A stretch of 64,000 bases of DNA from Callaeas wilsoni (Eukaryota > Chordata > Aves > Passeriformes > Callaeidae): NCBI GenBank assembly GCA_013398955.1, contig VWPU01001245.1, positions 84,895 to 148,894 on the forward strand, read 5' to 3'. Shown here piece by piece: positions 1-13,378 of this stretch. The translations under genes were made by a program, and so were the position numbers. How positions within the stretch are numbered: position 1 is the stretch's first letter; the number at the start of each line of letters is the position of its first letter. The notes below the pieces were generated by a model, which searched no databases, was not told where the DNA came from, and worked only from the letters and a program-made list of their open reading frames with translations.

Positions 1-2193
1 ATTGATTTGGAGACCCGAATTTCTGACTACTTCACGATGCAGATGTGCTTCCCAGCCTGGCTGGAGGCTGTGCAGCTCCCACTGCAGCAAATGAGCTCGG
101 AATACCAATGGAGAGGGGAAGGAGCACACTCTTCTCTTGACAGGGGAGCAATGGGAAGACAAAAACCTTTCCATGTGAATTGACCCAGTTTTGTCCGGGG
201 TTGCAACCCCCCTTCTCTGCCTCCCTTCACTCTTCAGAGCAGAATGCCTATTCAAGGTTCCCTTGCTGGGGTAAAAAGGGAACTGGGAATGCTGGAGGAG
301 AAGGAGGAGGAGCAGGGGATTCACCTGGGGTTGTTTCAAACTTGACCTGGAAGCTGCTGGCCTTGGAAATGATGCTGCTGCTTCAGAAACCAGAGTGGCT
401 CCGGTCCTTCCCACACCTCAGCCCCGCAGCTCAGGTATCCTTTGGGAAGGACTGGGAGCACAGTGAACCTCATTCCAGGGATGAATCCATGGTGGTGTGG
501 AGGGGAATGGCTACTCCTGGCTGTGGAGGCTGAGCACTGGCCCAAGCACCTCATCTCCCAGCGTGGATTTGAGCAAAACCCTTAAAAACCTCCTGGCTCC
601 TGGACTGCTGCACCCCTCCCAGGGGTTGTGGAGATTCAAGGAAGGGGTGAGAAATTCATGCAGGGTTGGTCTATCCATAGGAATTGAATGAAATCCCAGT
701 CAGGAAAACCTCAGACTGGTGTCAGAAGCTTAAAAGTGGGGCCCAGGATGCAGATGAGATCCTCCAAACGAGATCCTGAGGAGGCAGGGTGCCTTCATCC
801 CTTCCCTCTGAAACGCCATTCCCACTTGGCCTTTGCCATGATGAGGGTTGTCCCAGCTGATGGGCCAGTAAAGGTTTTTGGGATGCTGCCGCTCATCCTG
901 CAGGACCCGGATGGAGGACAATGGCTTTGTGCAGGGTGATCTAAACCTCTGGTTTTTGGGCTTTGGCACCTGAACTCCACAACCTCAGAGTGCAAAGCAG
1001 CTGCCCATGGAAGTGATGGCTCTGGGAGATTTTACTGCAGTTTTAAAAGTTCAGAAGTCCTCTAAGCTCAGCTTTGTCGGTTTTAAGCCCAGCCGGCCTC
1101 CTTACCAGCTCCGGATTTTGCAGCAGCAGAACTGGAGGAGTATCTCAGGAGCCATTATGGAAAAAGCAGGAATAAAAAGGAATGTGGTGCCCGGAAGAGC
1201 TTTGGGCAGCAGGAGCAGCCTTGCAGTGCCAAAATCAGCTCCTGCCTGCTGCAGGCCTGGAGTTTGCATGTCTGTAGTGCTCCAAACCCCCCAGCAGCCA
1301 AGACGGATTTCCTGGGATACAGCCAGTGCAGGATGAACACTAACCCGAGCAGAGGAATATCTGTGAACACGACTCAACAGCAGAGCAAGACCAGCACAGC
1401 TATTATTTATTTCTTCTTTAATTAAGTCCTTTCTTTTAAAGAGATCCACAGTGATACAGGGGACAGATGGGCTGGGTGAGCTGAGACCATTCTCTACTCC
1501 CCCTCCTCCTTTGTCTGTGCAAAGAGATGCTGCAAGGAAAGGCAAATATTTGACTGTTTGGGATGCTGGGGAAGGAGAAACTGGAACGTGAGCCAGCAAG
1601 CAGCTCCTTACTCAAGCAGAGCTTTCTGTGGCATGGATACATCCCTCCAGAGAGGCTGGAGCAGGGGGTCCTGGAGCCAGATGGAAGGCAGGATGGAGGA
1701 GGAACATCTGCATCCTTTCCAAGCCCGTGCCCTTATCTCAGTCTCACAGCCGAGGGTGCTCTGGAGGAAAACTGGTGTTGGAGGGGATGCCCGGAAGGGG
1801 AGAGGAGGAAACCTCCCCGGGAGATAACAGTGAAAGGAGTAGGATTGGAATACTGGCATAAAGGAGGAAAAAGGGATTCGGGAAGGAAATATGCCATGAG
1901 GATCCATCTTCTGACAGCAGCCCTGGAGGTGCTATTTCAGTTCCAAAGAGATGCCCTTCACCTGCTGTCCCCAAGGACAGCCAGCACGGATCTCCTCCCT
2001 CCAGCCTGCCTGTGCTGGCACAGGCTCCCGGGAGCAGGGGGCTGTCCCCTGTCCCTGGGCATCCCCCGTGGCCACAGAGGCTCCGTGCAGGTAGGGACAA
2101 GGTGGCTGAAGGTCGCAGACACATCGGACAGCCCATGGGGTGACACGTCCCCAGGGCTGGCGTGCAGCCCCACCCCAGAGCACGGACATAAAA

Positions 2194-2390
2194 CCGCAGA
2201 ATCTTTGAATTATTTAGGGTGGAAAAGACCTTTGAAATCATTGAGTCCAGCAGTTCCCCCAGCACTACCAAACCCACCACTAACCCATGTCCCCAAATGT
2301 CACATCCACGTGGCTTTTGAACACATCCAGGGATGGTGACTCCAGCCCTTCCCTGGGAAATCTGTTCCAATCCTTCTCACAGAATCTCCA
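2194..2390 (-). repeat. CR1 LINE fragment, minus orientation
   Basis: It reads as the reverse complement of a CR1 3' region. The diagnostic run is a 'ggtggaaaagacctttgaaatc' type start, then 'ccagggatggtgactcca' and 'tccctgggaaatctgttcc'. The older 'gttggaaaagacctt' subfamily differs from the 'ggtttgggttggaaggga' copies elsewhere. It is 5' truncated and diverged. Confidence 0.8.
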
Positions 2391-2640
2391 TGCACATCAA
2401 CAGCTGTCCCAAAAAGTGCTCCAGGGAGAGAGGGAGGGTTAACGGCTACTGAGAAATTTGTGTATTTTGTATTTTTCAGGCTACTGAGTAGTTTGTCTAT
2501 TTTCTATTTTTCATATTATCTGGATTTTAAGGATTTTTGAGTTTGTTTGTTGTTTGTGTTTGGGTTTTTTTTAAATATCTAAATCCATGTCCAAGAGACT
2601 GCAAACATGAAAAGCCACTCTGAAGTGGAGGAATAATGGA

Positions 2641-2905
2641 AATAATTTATGTTGGAAAAGAGCTTTAAAATCCTTGAGTCCAACCGTTTCCCCAGCACTG
2701 CCAAGCTCACCACTAACCGATGTCCCCAAGTGCCACATCCAGCTTTTAAATCCCTGCAGGACTGGTGACATCAGCACTGCCCTGGGCACCCTGTTCCAAT
2801 GTCTGACCACCATTTCAATGAAGAAATTGTTCCTGATATTCAATATAAACCTCCCCTGGCTCACGTTCAGCTCCAGAGCCTGGCTCTGCCCCTCTGGTCT
2901 GTTCG
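2641..2905 (-). repeat. CR1 LINE fragment, minus orientation
   Basis: This is the same subfamily as the copy 250 bases upstream and has the same orientation: 'gttggaaaagagctttaaaa', 'cactgccaagctcaccac', then 'tgaagaaattgttcctgata'. It extends further into the element than its neighbour. The two are probably separate insertions, or one element broken by intervening sequence. Confidence 0.8.
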
Positions 2906-4539
2906 AGCAAACACCCTGAAAATGAAAATGAAATGTCGTGGGGAGCCCCAGGCACAGTGCCAGCCCCCACACAGTGGCACGGTGAAGCACACACAGGTTT
3001 GCACACTGATGTGCACCCTTACAGGACAGCTTTGGGGGTTTGTCTGGGGTCTGGGGGTGTCCCATGGCTCACACAGGCATTCCAAAATCCTGCTCCTGCC
3101 GTCCACTCCTGTAAATTTCCCCTCCCCACCACCTGCACCCCAAACGTGGCACGGTCCGGAGCACACGAGCAGCCCTGCAGGAGAGCACGGCCAGGCCCGC
3201 AGCACAGGGACATCATTTCCCAAAATATCCTGTACCAGCGAATTTTGGCCCTTTGCTCTGGCACATCCACCGGGCAGATGGTCACAGGACACGGCTCAGG
3301 TAGGGAGGCAGCTCCTGCACACTCAAAATCCTCCCTTTTCCCTCTGCTTCCCGGCAAGAAAGGGGCTGATTAGCACAAAAATCCATGGCAACCCGGCCAG
3401 CAGCCTCGGAGCCAGCTCCCCGCTTCTTCCCCTGCTCGGAAAGCCTTTGTCTGCTGCTGGCACATCCCTCAAGCCCTCACTTTTTGCTGTCCCGGATTTT
3501 GGGGGGAGCAGCTTTACTCTTCTCTTCCCCTCTGGGCAGAGCTGGCTGGGGAACAGAAGATTCAGGTTTCCCCCTTACCATGTAAAGGACATTTTTACCC
3601 CTTTTCCTATTCCTAGGGAATTTCTGAAGAAGCCAGGCAGGGAATATGCCCTCAGGATTCAGGCTTGTCCTAGAGATGGGTAAATACCCTGGACTGACAC
3701 CTTCAAGAAGATGATTTCCACCTGCAAACAGCACAAGGGAAAAAAATATCAGGCTGTGACTGCAAAAATCTTTTCAACAGCCACCTGGCAATTACAGACC
3801 AGGGTGTTCCCCTGAGGAAAGACCCTACAATAACACTCTGGCGTGGCCCCCTTTAGGGGTAGGGGCATTCCTGGAGCAGTGAAGCAGCATTTTTTCCCTC
3901 TAGGACTCACAGAGCATCCTGGCTAAAACCAGCCTGGAGTCCATGCCTTGCCTGAGGTCTGCAAGTGCAGCCTGCTGAGATAAATCAGCAGAAATAGGGG
4001 AATTTTCTTTTCCAAGAAAAACCAGGCTGGAGGGAATCCCCCCAGACCCTCTCTGATCCCTCTTGCTGAGACCACTCCACACATGAAAACCATTTTAAGA
4101 GCAGCCCTCGAAACCACCCATGTCCTTCCATGTGGGAATCAGCCTCTGCAGTGCATGGAACCCTCCAGGTACCCGGATGGGGTGAACAGAACCTTTGCAT
4201 CCCATATTGGCAGAGTTTCCTGCCATCGCCCCTGCTCCCCTTGGTAATCACACTGGGAGACCAGGGTGAGCCCCCGAGCAATCCTGAGCTGGCAGGAACT
4301 TTCCAAAGGCTGGCCAAGAAGCCCAATGTCCTCTGGCTGGTGCCAGTAAGGAACATCGTCCCCTTGTCCGGAGGCTTCATCTTCGAGTTAAAATACGGAA
4401 AAATGGGCAATTCTTGGCAGTGGGGGCCGGGGCAGGGAATTTTTTGCATGCTGCAGGAGGATCTCGGATGCCTGGCACGATCCACTCCTTGTCTCAGCGT
4501 TCGAGTGGTCCTGCTGAAGCCTGTAAAGCTGGCTCTGCC

Positions 4540-5170
4540 TAAAGATAAGCCCGAGCCTGCAGCCCGGGCTGGCTGGAGCCCAGGCCGGCACAAAGAGGGC
4601 TTTGTGCGAGCGGGATGCTCAAGGGGATGGGGCAGAGCTGCTCTCGGAGGGCATTGAGGACCCTGAGACAAAACGGGGAGAAGCTCAAAGGGGACTTTTC
4701 TTTCTTTGCTGTCCGGGAGATGGAGGGGAGCTGCACATCGGGATTAAAAAGCCGCAGGTGATCAAACCCCCGCGGCCGCGGAGCCGTGAAAGGGGAACAA
4801 AGAGGCGCAGGGGGGGGAGCGGGGAAGGCAGAGTAAACACTCCACGGGAATCTGATGGGAAAGAAAGGAGCTGGGAGGCTGAGCCGCGAGGGCACCTCTT
4901 GGATCTGCCAGGCTTGAACTCATTAAAAGCCGTGTTTCTTCTGGGCTGTGATGCCAGGCTTGAGATGATAAAGGGTGAGAGCGAGGGGAGAGGAAGGCAG
5001 GGTGGTATCGAGGGAAAACCTGTCCCTGTGTCCTTCACAGGCTGGGCTGGGCACCGGCCAAGCTGGGAAACACGGGGTGATCCTGTGTGTGCAGAGGGGG
5101 CGTCTGAAAATCCCCCGTGCCTCTGGCACCGGCTGAAGGAATCCGGCTGAACCTCCGGCAAGCGCAAGAG
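4540..5170. promoter_or_regulatory. CpG-rich patch with a 12-bp CCGCGGCCGCGG palindrome
   Basis: CpG dinucleotides cluster here against a CpG-poor surrounding. Positions 4770-4781 form a perfect 12-base palindrome containing the NotI and SacII recognition sequences. A G-rich run follows at about 4810-4830. Such clusters usually mark unmethylated promoter or enhancer DNA in birds. I could not tie it to a gene. It lies about 9.5 kb beyond the FAM167A stop codon, so an antisense or downstream non-coding transcript is possible. A chance GC-rich stretch is also possible. Confidence 0.35.
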
Positions 5171-5183
5171 CTTGGCCTCAGGT

Positions 5184-5314
5184 CACAGAGTCACGGGATG
5201 GTTTGGGTTGGAAGGGACACTGCAGGTCATCTTGTCCAAGAGTCCCCTTCAGCAGGTTACTCGGGGCTGTGTCCAGATGGCTTCTGAATATCTCCAGGGA
5301 AGGCTAAATCCAGA
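5184..5314 (-). repeat. CR1 LINE fragment, minus orientation
   Basis: It begins 'cacagagtcacgggatggtttgggttggaa' in type and continues into 'gtgtccagatggcttctgaa' and 'tatctccagggaagg'. It stops where a second CR1 copy of another subfamily begins, so the two are abutting insertions. Confidence 0.8.
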
Positions 5315-5317
5315 ACC

Positions 5318-5890
5318 ATGGAATCACGGAATGGTTTGGGTTGGAAGGGACCTTACAGCTCATCCAGTCCCACCCCTGCCATGGGCAGGGACACTTTCCA
5401 CTAGCCCAGGTTGCTCCAAGCCCTGTCCAACCTGGCCTTGGACACTTCCAGGGATCCAGGGGCAGCCACAGCTTCTCTGGGCAACCCGTGCCAGGGCCTC
5501 CCCATCCTCACAGGAAGAATTACTTCATAATATCTAATCTAAATATCCCCTCTTCTAGTTTAAAACTGTTCCTCTTGTCCTGTTATTCTCTGCCCATGTA
5601 AAATGTTGTTCATCCTCTTTTTTATAAGCCCCTTTAGGCCCTGGAAGGGGCTCTGAGGTCTCCCTGGAGCCTTCTCTTCTCCAGGTGAACATCCCCAGCT
5701 CTCCCAGCCTGGCTCCAGAGTAGAAGGGCTCTACCCCTCGGAGCATCTCCTTGGCCTCCTCTGGACCTGCTCCAATGATTCCATGTCCTTATGCTGAGAC
5801 TCCAGAGCTGGATTCAGTACTCCAGGCTGGATGTCGCAAGGGCAGAGTTCAGGGAAATCCTTGGTCAATGCCTGTCCACACCCACCAATG
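5318..5890 (-). repeat. Long CR1 LINE fragment, minus orientation
   Basis: At about 570 bases this is one of the longest CR1 pieces in the window. It runs from the 3' end ('ggaatcacggaatggtttgg') through 'ttggacacttccagggatcc' and 'ctcttctccaggtgaacatc' to 'ctggattcagtactccaggc'. No reverse-transcriptase frame survives. Confidence 0.9.
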
Positions 5891-8800
5891 TGCCTGACCT
5901 GCTGCTCATAAAGGAGGAGGAGCAGAGGCCAGTCGGGGTCAGGAGTGGCAGGTGGGGCTCTCAGAGCTGTGAAATAACTGGACTTGCAGCAGGAGAGAGG
6001 CTTCAGAAGCTGAGCTCTAGGCTGAGGACTTTGGATTTCAGGAGAGTTGACTTCAGCTATTTTGGGGAACTCTGAGGTTGTTATGGAGGGGAGAAGGTGT
6101 CCAAGACAGCTGGCTGATTTATTTTTAAAGAAAACTCATTCAGAGCTTGGGAACAAACCCTGCCTTTGCACATGAAAATCAGGAATTTCAGCACAAAGCC
6201 TCCTTGGCTAATTAAGACACTTCTTAGTGAGCTGAGCTGTTAAAAGGGAGCATACAAGAAATGGAAATAAGGAGGGGAAATGAAAGACGAGAGCAAACGC
6301 ACGGCCGGGGTACTTAGGGATGAAAGCTGGAGGGCTGAGGACCAGCTGGAGCAGAGAGTGGCCAGAGATGCTAAGAGTGACAAAAAGGGGGTTTGCGAGC
6401 GTTTTAACAGACACTTCAGGGAAAATGTGTGTGGATTGTTGGATGGGGGGACAGCCTGACAAAGGGTGATTATGGGAAAGGTTGAATGCCCTTCTTTGCC
6501 TCAGTTTCTATAGGTCAGACTTGCTCCAAGCTTCTGCACATAACAGCAGAGTTTGGGAAGGAGAATAATCAGCTGCTGGGGAAATAAAACTAAAATTTTA
6601 TTTCATGAAATTAAATGTATTTACATCCATGAGAGTCATCCTAGTTCTCTAATGGAGCTCTCTGGTGGGATTGTGGGGCTGCTGCCTGTCATCTACAAAA
6701 AACTCCTGGTGTTGGGTCCCTGCCCACCCTCAGGTGTATCCAAGCTTTGTACACACCTTAAAAAAGGGGAAAAGGAGGATTTGGAGAGCTCTGGAGGTCA
6801 GCCCCACCTCAGACTCTAGAAAAATCATCGAGCATGTCCTCTGGGAATTAATTTCTGGACATGGGAAGAGCAAGAAGACCAGAACTTGCAGACTCCAGGT
6901 TTAGTTCTCTGGAGGCTGGTGCATAAGCTGCTCTGCAGAAACAGAATTCCAGGGAATTCTGTGTGAGAGAAAGCACACAAAGCAATCAGCCTTTCTTCTT
7001 CTGCGGCCATAGCTTTGAACTAGGGCCTGGAGGAAGGCTGGCATTTTGAAGATGTGAAGAAACCCCTTAGGAATCAAGTCCTGGTGCTAAATCCTTTTGT
7101 TCCCTGCCAGAACTGGGAAGAAATCATGAACAATGAGGCAAATTTCACCTCACCCTGTGGAATATGGCAAACCTTGAGCTTTGTCTGTACCGAGATCAGT
7201 CCCTGCCCTTGTTCATCCCAGAGCTGGGATGGGAAAATGGTGAAAAACTCCAAAAAGGGCTTTTCCCAGGAAACATGGCTTGATATATACAGGCAGCCCC
7301 TGGCTTGAAGTGTTCCTTTTAGCTTAAGGCACAGGCTCAGCCTGCCTCTTGCGTGACATCCTGGCTTTTTCCACCCAGGGGATGCATGGAAGGGTTTTTG
7401 GTGGTTGTTTTTTGCCCAAAGGAAGGATTTTCAGGAGCACCACAGCCTGCCATCCTTCACAGAGGTGCTGGAGACTGCAGCTCCTCCCTGTAGAGCCCCT
7501 GGGACATCCTTCCTCTGCCATCCTCTCCTCCTGCATGGCAAGGAACTCTCTGATAAATAATTCCCTTTTTCTTTTGGCGCATTGCATGCTGTTACTAGGA
7601 AACCTCCTGGCATCCCTGAGACTGCAACTCGGAACAGGCTGGCAGCTAATGAAGATAATTAAGATTTTATAGCCACCTTTCTGAACGAGCTGGCCAATCC
7701 TCCCCGTGGGGTTTGAGAGGGCTGGGGTCCTCTCTCTGTGCTGAGTGGGCTTGGAAGCGACCCAAGGATGGAGGAACAACTTCTTCAGGACTTTGCTGGT
7801 GTCTGTGCTGGGGCTGTATTGGGGCTGGGAGCAAACCAAAAAGCTGAGGAGCGTTTCCAGGTGCTGGATTTCAATGGTCATCACAGTCCCAGGCATGGGT
7901 TAGGCAGGGGACAACAACCCCTACGCAAATTTGGGAGCTTTCACGGGTCAGAGACATTCCTAAGATGTAGTTTGGTGTGGCTGCTGTTTTGTAATTAATT
8001 ATATGGACTTGATCAGATTGGGCACTTGGCCTTAGGTCAGAGGATGGGTCCTGGCTGCTGGTGAAGACACAGCTCCTGCTGTTCCCATCCAGATGAGTGA
8101 TTCCCTCTCTGGGGGAGAGGTTTGTGTGTCATGAGTCAAGAAAACTTTTTCCCTACAGCCCTGGCTTGAAAATGCACTGGAGAAGTGTCCCTGTGCAAGA
8201 TTTCTGAGTCCTCAGAGATTGCTCTCTGCGAGAAAGGATTATTGCACTCTGTCCTGGCTGAGGTTCCTCAAGCAGTTGCTGCAACTCTGTGGGTGAACTG
8301 AACAGCACCAGGGTCATTCCTGTGCCCAGGATTCCAGCTGGTACCGCCCAGATTGGTTTATATGGTTAAACCCTCACGCTCCCAGAGAAAGCAGCACCCA
8401 GACTGGCAGCTTGGGATGATCCCTGGCTCCCACAACTCCTGAACCCAGCCTGCTGGTTGGTGGAGTCAGTGCTGGCTGGGCTGGACCCACACCATGCCAG
8501 GAACCTCATGGAGCAGGCAGAGCTCACCCTTGGCAATCCAGGCTTTGGCTGGAATTGGCAGCGTGGGAAGGGAACAGCACAGCCTGAAAGGCTGCTGCCT
8601 TCACAGGATGCGTTTAAGAGAATTAAGAACTTGATCCTTCTGATTCAGTTAGAAGCCTTGCTACAGGCTTTCAGTTTTAATTCACCTGCAGGACAAGATT
8701 TTCTCTAAAATCGCAGTCCCAGCAGCTTCCAGGGTGGTGAAGGATGTGCTGAGGCTGCCAAGGTGCTCACACCTGGGAATCCAGACGGTGCTCAGCTGCA

Positions 8801-9329
8801 TCTCGGGCTGAGCACCCCCAGCACGGGGCATCCCACGTCTCATTTCCCACCTTCTAACCACGGGATAATCCCTCCAGTCGGCGCTTTGGGGTGGCAGGAG
8901 GGAGCTGACCTTTGCGGATCTCCACAGGGCACTGTCAGCAGCATTCCTGTTCCCACTGAGCTGCCTCCTTGGCTACCCAGGCTGGGAGCTGAGGCAGCTG
9001 AGGGCAACTCCCTCTGCCCCCCTGAGCAATCCCTGTCCATGAGAGACCCCCTTGTAGCACATGGCATTTCTGGAGCAGCTCCTTGCTACCCCCATTGTTC
9101 CTGGGAAAGGCAGACAATGATCTAAGAATGCAAAACTCCTGAAACCCTTCCAGAAAGCCAAAATTTATGAGCAGCCTGTTCCAACTGGAAGAGGGAAATT
9201 GTCAGTGGAACAAAAACATTGTGTAATAACCTCCCTCCTCCCCCTCATCCCCTCTGAGGGGGAGCTGAGACAGCCACAGGGGAGAGGGGGGTCAGGGAAG
9301 GAGCAGTGGTGGAGCACAGAGCATCCTCA

Positions 9330-9475
9330 TGGAATCACAGAATGGATTGGGTTGGAAGGGAAAATAAAGATTATCTCATTCTAACCTCCACCTTCCACTA
9401 TCCCAGGTTGCTCCAAGCCCTGTCCAGCCTGGCCTTGGACACTTCCAGGAATGGGACAGCCCCAGCTTTGGCACT
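9330..9475 (-). repeat. CR1 LINE fragment, minus orientation
   Basis: It begins 'ggaatcacagaatggattgg' and carries 'ccactatcccaggttgctcc' and 'ccttggacacttccagga'. Part of the usual 'ctgccatgggcagggacac' segment is missing, so there is an internal deletion. Confidence 0.85.
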
Positions 9476-10270
9476 GCAGACCCCTCTCTGTGGCTGCCCC
9501 AGAGCATTTTAAAGCACATTTAGGTGCTGAAGGCAGCAGTGACCTGAATGGTTTGTCTGACCACAAGGATTCTGCAATATCCACCTTTTGCAAGGATGGG
9601 GCCAGTCCAGGTCTTGGCTGCTCTGAATGATGGGGGAATGAAGGTGGTCTCTTGATCCTTCTTCATAAAATAGTTTGAAAAGGTCAGAGAAGAAAGGCTG
9701 AAATCAAGAATTTTCCCCAAATTCAGTCGTTGCTTACCTTAAAATTCCACATTTACATTTCACCTAAACTTCCCGACCATTGCAGCCTGGGGTTCCCAGG
9801 AGTGAGTGTGATCATCCAGGGCTCAGGAGTGTCCGTGCCTGGAGAGGGGAGGGATGTGCTGGTGCCGATCAGCTTCCCAGATTTCCCAGGTCACCCAGAG
9901 GTGAGTGAGGATTTCAGGAGTGGTTTGCACATCTTTGGGTGCTGCTCCTCCTTGGAGCTGCTGCACGGCTCCTCTGGCCACCATCTGGTTTATAAGTGAT
10001 GCCAGAGGGGTGGTTTCTCCCGGGGTTTTGGGATGTCATGCCTGCATCCCCTCAGACACAACGCTTGGTTGTAAAACGTGCAGCAGGGGAAGCGAGTCTG
10101 GCTCCGGTTCTAGTGTGGAGCCTGCCACCTCCTCCTTGCAATCCCTTGTTTTTTCCTTCCCCCTCCTTCTGTCTGTCTTGATCTGAAGGAAAACCCCCTC
10201 AGCAGACAGCGTCAGGCTGTGAAACAAACCCACGAGGTGCTGGGAATACTCCAGCTGGGTTTTTTTCCCC

Positions 10271-10312
10271 ATATATATATATATCTATCTCTGTATCATC
10301 TGTATCTATAAA
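10271..10312. repeat. (AT)n/(CTAT)n microsatellite
   Basis: There are seven AT units at 10271-10284, followed by imperfect CTAT/CTGT units. It is short and shows no sign of function. Confidence 0.85.
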
Positions 10313-10972
10313 AAAGATTAAACTGTGATAGCTGAAATCCTGTGTAGCAAAGTCAATCTGAAAATTCAGTCTTTAAGTCCTTAAATGTGTCATTTCTTGG
10401 CTTTCCTGGTGCAAGGAGACCCAGTGTGGCATTTCTGTGACTGTGTCTCCACTGAATTTAATTAAGGCTTTATGGGGGTGATTGTGGGAGACCTCGAATC
10501 ACTCACTGATTATGGGATAGCACTTCCCAGTGCCAAAAGAGTGAGGAATGAGACACTTTGCTGGGAACAATGACCCTTTTTGTCATTTCTGCTTCGGGGA
10601 TGTGACAGAAGAGCAAGGTCCTGTCCATTACTAGGTCATGGCAGCTTGTGCCAGGGAGAGCAGTCAGCTGATCCTAAGGTAGAACGTGCAAAAGTGCCTT
10701 GTGCTTCCTCCTAATTGATCTAAAGGAAGTAAAAAGAAAAAAAGAAATCTGGGGCAATTAATTTTTAACTGACTTTTTCATGGTAAAAAAGGTAGAGCTT
10801 TGGACTGACTAAAGCTTCAGGGATTGGGTCTAGCTGAGAAAGAGAAAGTGGAAAAGTTTTATTAAGGCTGTTTCAAGGAAAATTTTTTGACTGTTAATAG
10901 CAAAACAATGTTTGAATGAAAATGAAGTGTTAATGCCTCAGCTGTAATTTAAGATTTTCAGAACTATTTTTG

Positions 10973-11190
10973 CAGAATCCCAGAATGGTTTGGGGTGGAA
11001 GGGACCTTAAAAATTATCCAGTTCCAACCCCCTGCCATGGGCAGGGACACCTTCCACTATCCCAGGCTGCTCCAAGCCCCATCCAACCTGGCCTTGGACA
11101 CTTCCAGGGATGCAGGGGCAGCCACAGCTTCTCTGGGCACCCTGTGCCAAGACCTCGCCACCCTTACAGGGAAGAATTTCCTTCTAAGCA
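10973..11190 (-). repeat. CR1 LINE fragment, minus orientation
   Basis: It begins 'cagaatcccagaatggtttg' and carries the 'ccatgggcagggacacctt' and 'cacttccagggatgcagggg' segments. It ends near 'gggaagaatttccttctaag'. It is fairly well preserved but has no coding capacity. Confidence 0.9.
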
Positions 11191-12491
11191 AAGAATTTTA
11201 AGCGAGGTATTTAAGTTTTGAGTAAAAGCAAAATTTATCCAATTAAAATGCTAGTCTGATTCCCCCCTCCTTGAAAATTTGCATTGAGCTTTTGGGGGCA
11301 AGGAAAAATAATCTGAAATTTTCTCTTCCTGATAGCCTGGAAAAATCCACAGTCCTCCAGTCTGGCCACCTAAATTAAAAATGCAGTTAATTATTCCCAT
11401 GTACTGGTTTCAAACTGACTCACTCCACGAAGAACGTGCCTCACTGCTGGGTGGCTGAGGACAACACTTGAATCGGTGCCCCGAAAATTCCTGCTTCCAA
11501 GAGATGGAGCAGCAGCCACTGGTGCTCCAGATGGAGATGCAGTCTGACTCGTTGGTTCACAAAGAAGCATTTTCAGGATGGACTTCAGCAGGACCAACCT
11601 TGATTTCCACCAGCTTTTCTCTCCAGGCACCTGGGAAAGGGAACGTGGCTCTAAGCCACAGGAGAGGAAGCAGTGCTCAAGAGCTGTAGTCACCTCATTG
11701 TGGGCAGCTGAGAGCTGCAGGCTCCTTTCTGGGAATTTCGTGGTGGGAGCAATGACCTGTCCTCATGTTTCTCGAATCTGACCGAACATTTGGGTGACTC
11801 CTTATTACAAAAAAAACTAAGCAAAAACCAGACCTATTTCTATTTATTTTTCCTCCCTAACCTGATAAATTTTAAGTGCCTAGACTCACTACTTACTCAG
11901 TGGCTAACTAACGTAAAACATAAAAATAGATATGTATTTTTTACTTTCTTTCCCATACATTTTTGTCCAAATACACCGTAAGTGCTCCCACCTCATTTTT
12001 CTTCCATCTCTCCTGGACTGCCAGGTGGAGCTGACGGGTGTGAGTGGATACAAAAACCTGCCAGGAAAAAACCTGGCACATCTGTAATCCAGGAACACAT
12101 CATCTTGGTGCTTTCCCAACACAGTGAGAGACCAGAGGCAGAAATCAATACAGACAGAGTTTTTATAATTAAAAAATTGTGCATTTCGACAAACAGCTGG
12201 CAGTTACACCCATCCCTCATCCCCCTTAATGAAGAAAATACATGTCTGGAACCCAGACGTCTGATTTTCTAATGCCACGTGTAATGACCCCCGAAGTCTG
12301 TGCTTGAATTAAGCTCCTGCTTTTGGCTACCAGACAAGAGCCCAAAGGCAGGCCCACCCTGTACTCGACTCCAGTTGACCCTATTGGGAAAAAAATCCCC
12401 CTTTCCAAGGCATTATTTTCACTGAAAAGCCATCATTTCTATCTTCTGATTGAAAACGCCTCTGAAAATCAACATGTGGGACACAAACTGA

Positions 12492-12497
12492 TTTATT
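12492..12497 (-). terminator. FAM167A: Candidate FAM167A poly(A) signal (AATAAA, minus strand)
   Basis: TTTATT on the plus strand is AATAAA on the minus strand, about 2.15 kb beyond the stop codon. A nearer ATTAAA variant (minus strand) lies at 14114-14119, about 0.5 kb beyond the stop. The sequence alone does not say which is used. The human 3' UTR is long, which mildly favours the distal signal. Confidence 0.2.
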
Positions 12498-12539
12498 TTT
12501 ATGAAAAAAGTAAACAAAGAGGAATTTTAATGAGGTGGG

Positions 12540-12556
12540 TTGTTTGTTTGTTTGTT
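12540..12556. repeat. (TTTG)n microsatellite
   Basis: There are about four perfect TTTG units followed by a T run. Confidence 0.8.
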
Positions 12557-13098
12557 TTTTCCAAGATGTCCATGGGGAAATAAGGCTGTTCCTAGTAAAC
12601 TAAACAGCACCGTGGCTGGTTGTCTTGTCCAGAGGCCAAGTGACAGTCTGGTCACAACCCAAAATAAAACTTCCTCACCTGGGGAGCACAAGATTCAGCA
12701 CCCAGGCATGGTGCTGATGGTACAGATAAAGCTCTGGTGCCTAAAATTCCTCCTTCCTTAGCAGAAGGAAAAGATATTCAGGGAGCTTTGGAGTGGATGG
12801 GGAGGCATCATCCAGGGGTTGTGGGGGATGGAGAACTGATCTCAGCTCCAGGGTCCCCAGCCCCACATGTCTGTGAACCCCCTAATTTGTCCCTCCCACG
12901 GAGACCTGTGGAGGCACACGAATTATTTGTCTTCTCTGCACCACCCTAAGACTCCCTGTGGAACCCCAGGTCTGGAAGCCTCCTTGCATCTTGCCAGGCA
13001 CGTCGGAGTCTCGCCGGATCCCGGTTCCCGTCACATTTCGGAACAAAGGCATGAACCCAGCCCGGAGCCTCCCGGGAGAGGCGTCCTGCAGGCTCAGA

Positions 13099-13133
13099 TG
13101 CACACACACAGCGACTGACACACACACACACAG
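13099..13133. repeat. (CA)n microsatellite, interrupted
   Basis: Two CA runs are separated by 'gcgactg'. Confidence 0.85.
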
Positions 13134-13306
13134 AGCTCACAGACAGCTACAGGCACATCGACACAACCACAGCTTCCAGAGCAGTGGGATTGCACCTCCT
13201 GCTCCTTCCCAGGCCTTGGGCTGGAGCTGCGGACACAGCCAGGTCTGCTCAGCCGAGAGCTGCTCCTGCTCGGGCACGCGGTGAGGAGCAGAGTCGGGCT
13301 GGGTTC

Positions 13307-13378
13307 TTAGAATGGTTTGGGTTGGACAGGATCATAAAGATCATCTAATTCCAGCCCTCCTGCCATGGGCAGGGACAC
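13307..13378 (-). repeat. Short CR1 3'-end fragment, minus orientation
   Basis: Only the 3'-most part is present: 'agaatggtttgggttggaca' to 'ccatgggcagggacacc'. It then breaks off into unrelated sequence. Confidence 0.8.

Noticed and set aside
1563..2339. 258-codon plus-strand open frame
   Set aside because: Its 3' part runs through a CR1 fragment, and there is no recognisable domain or splice context.
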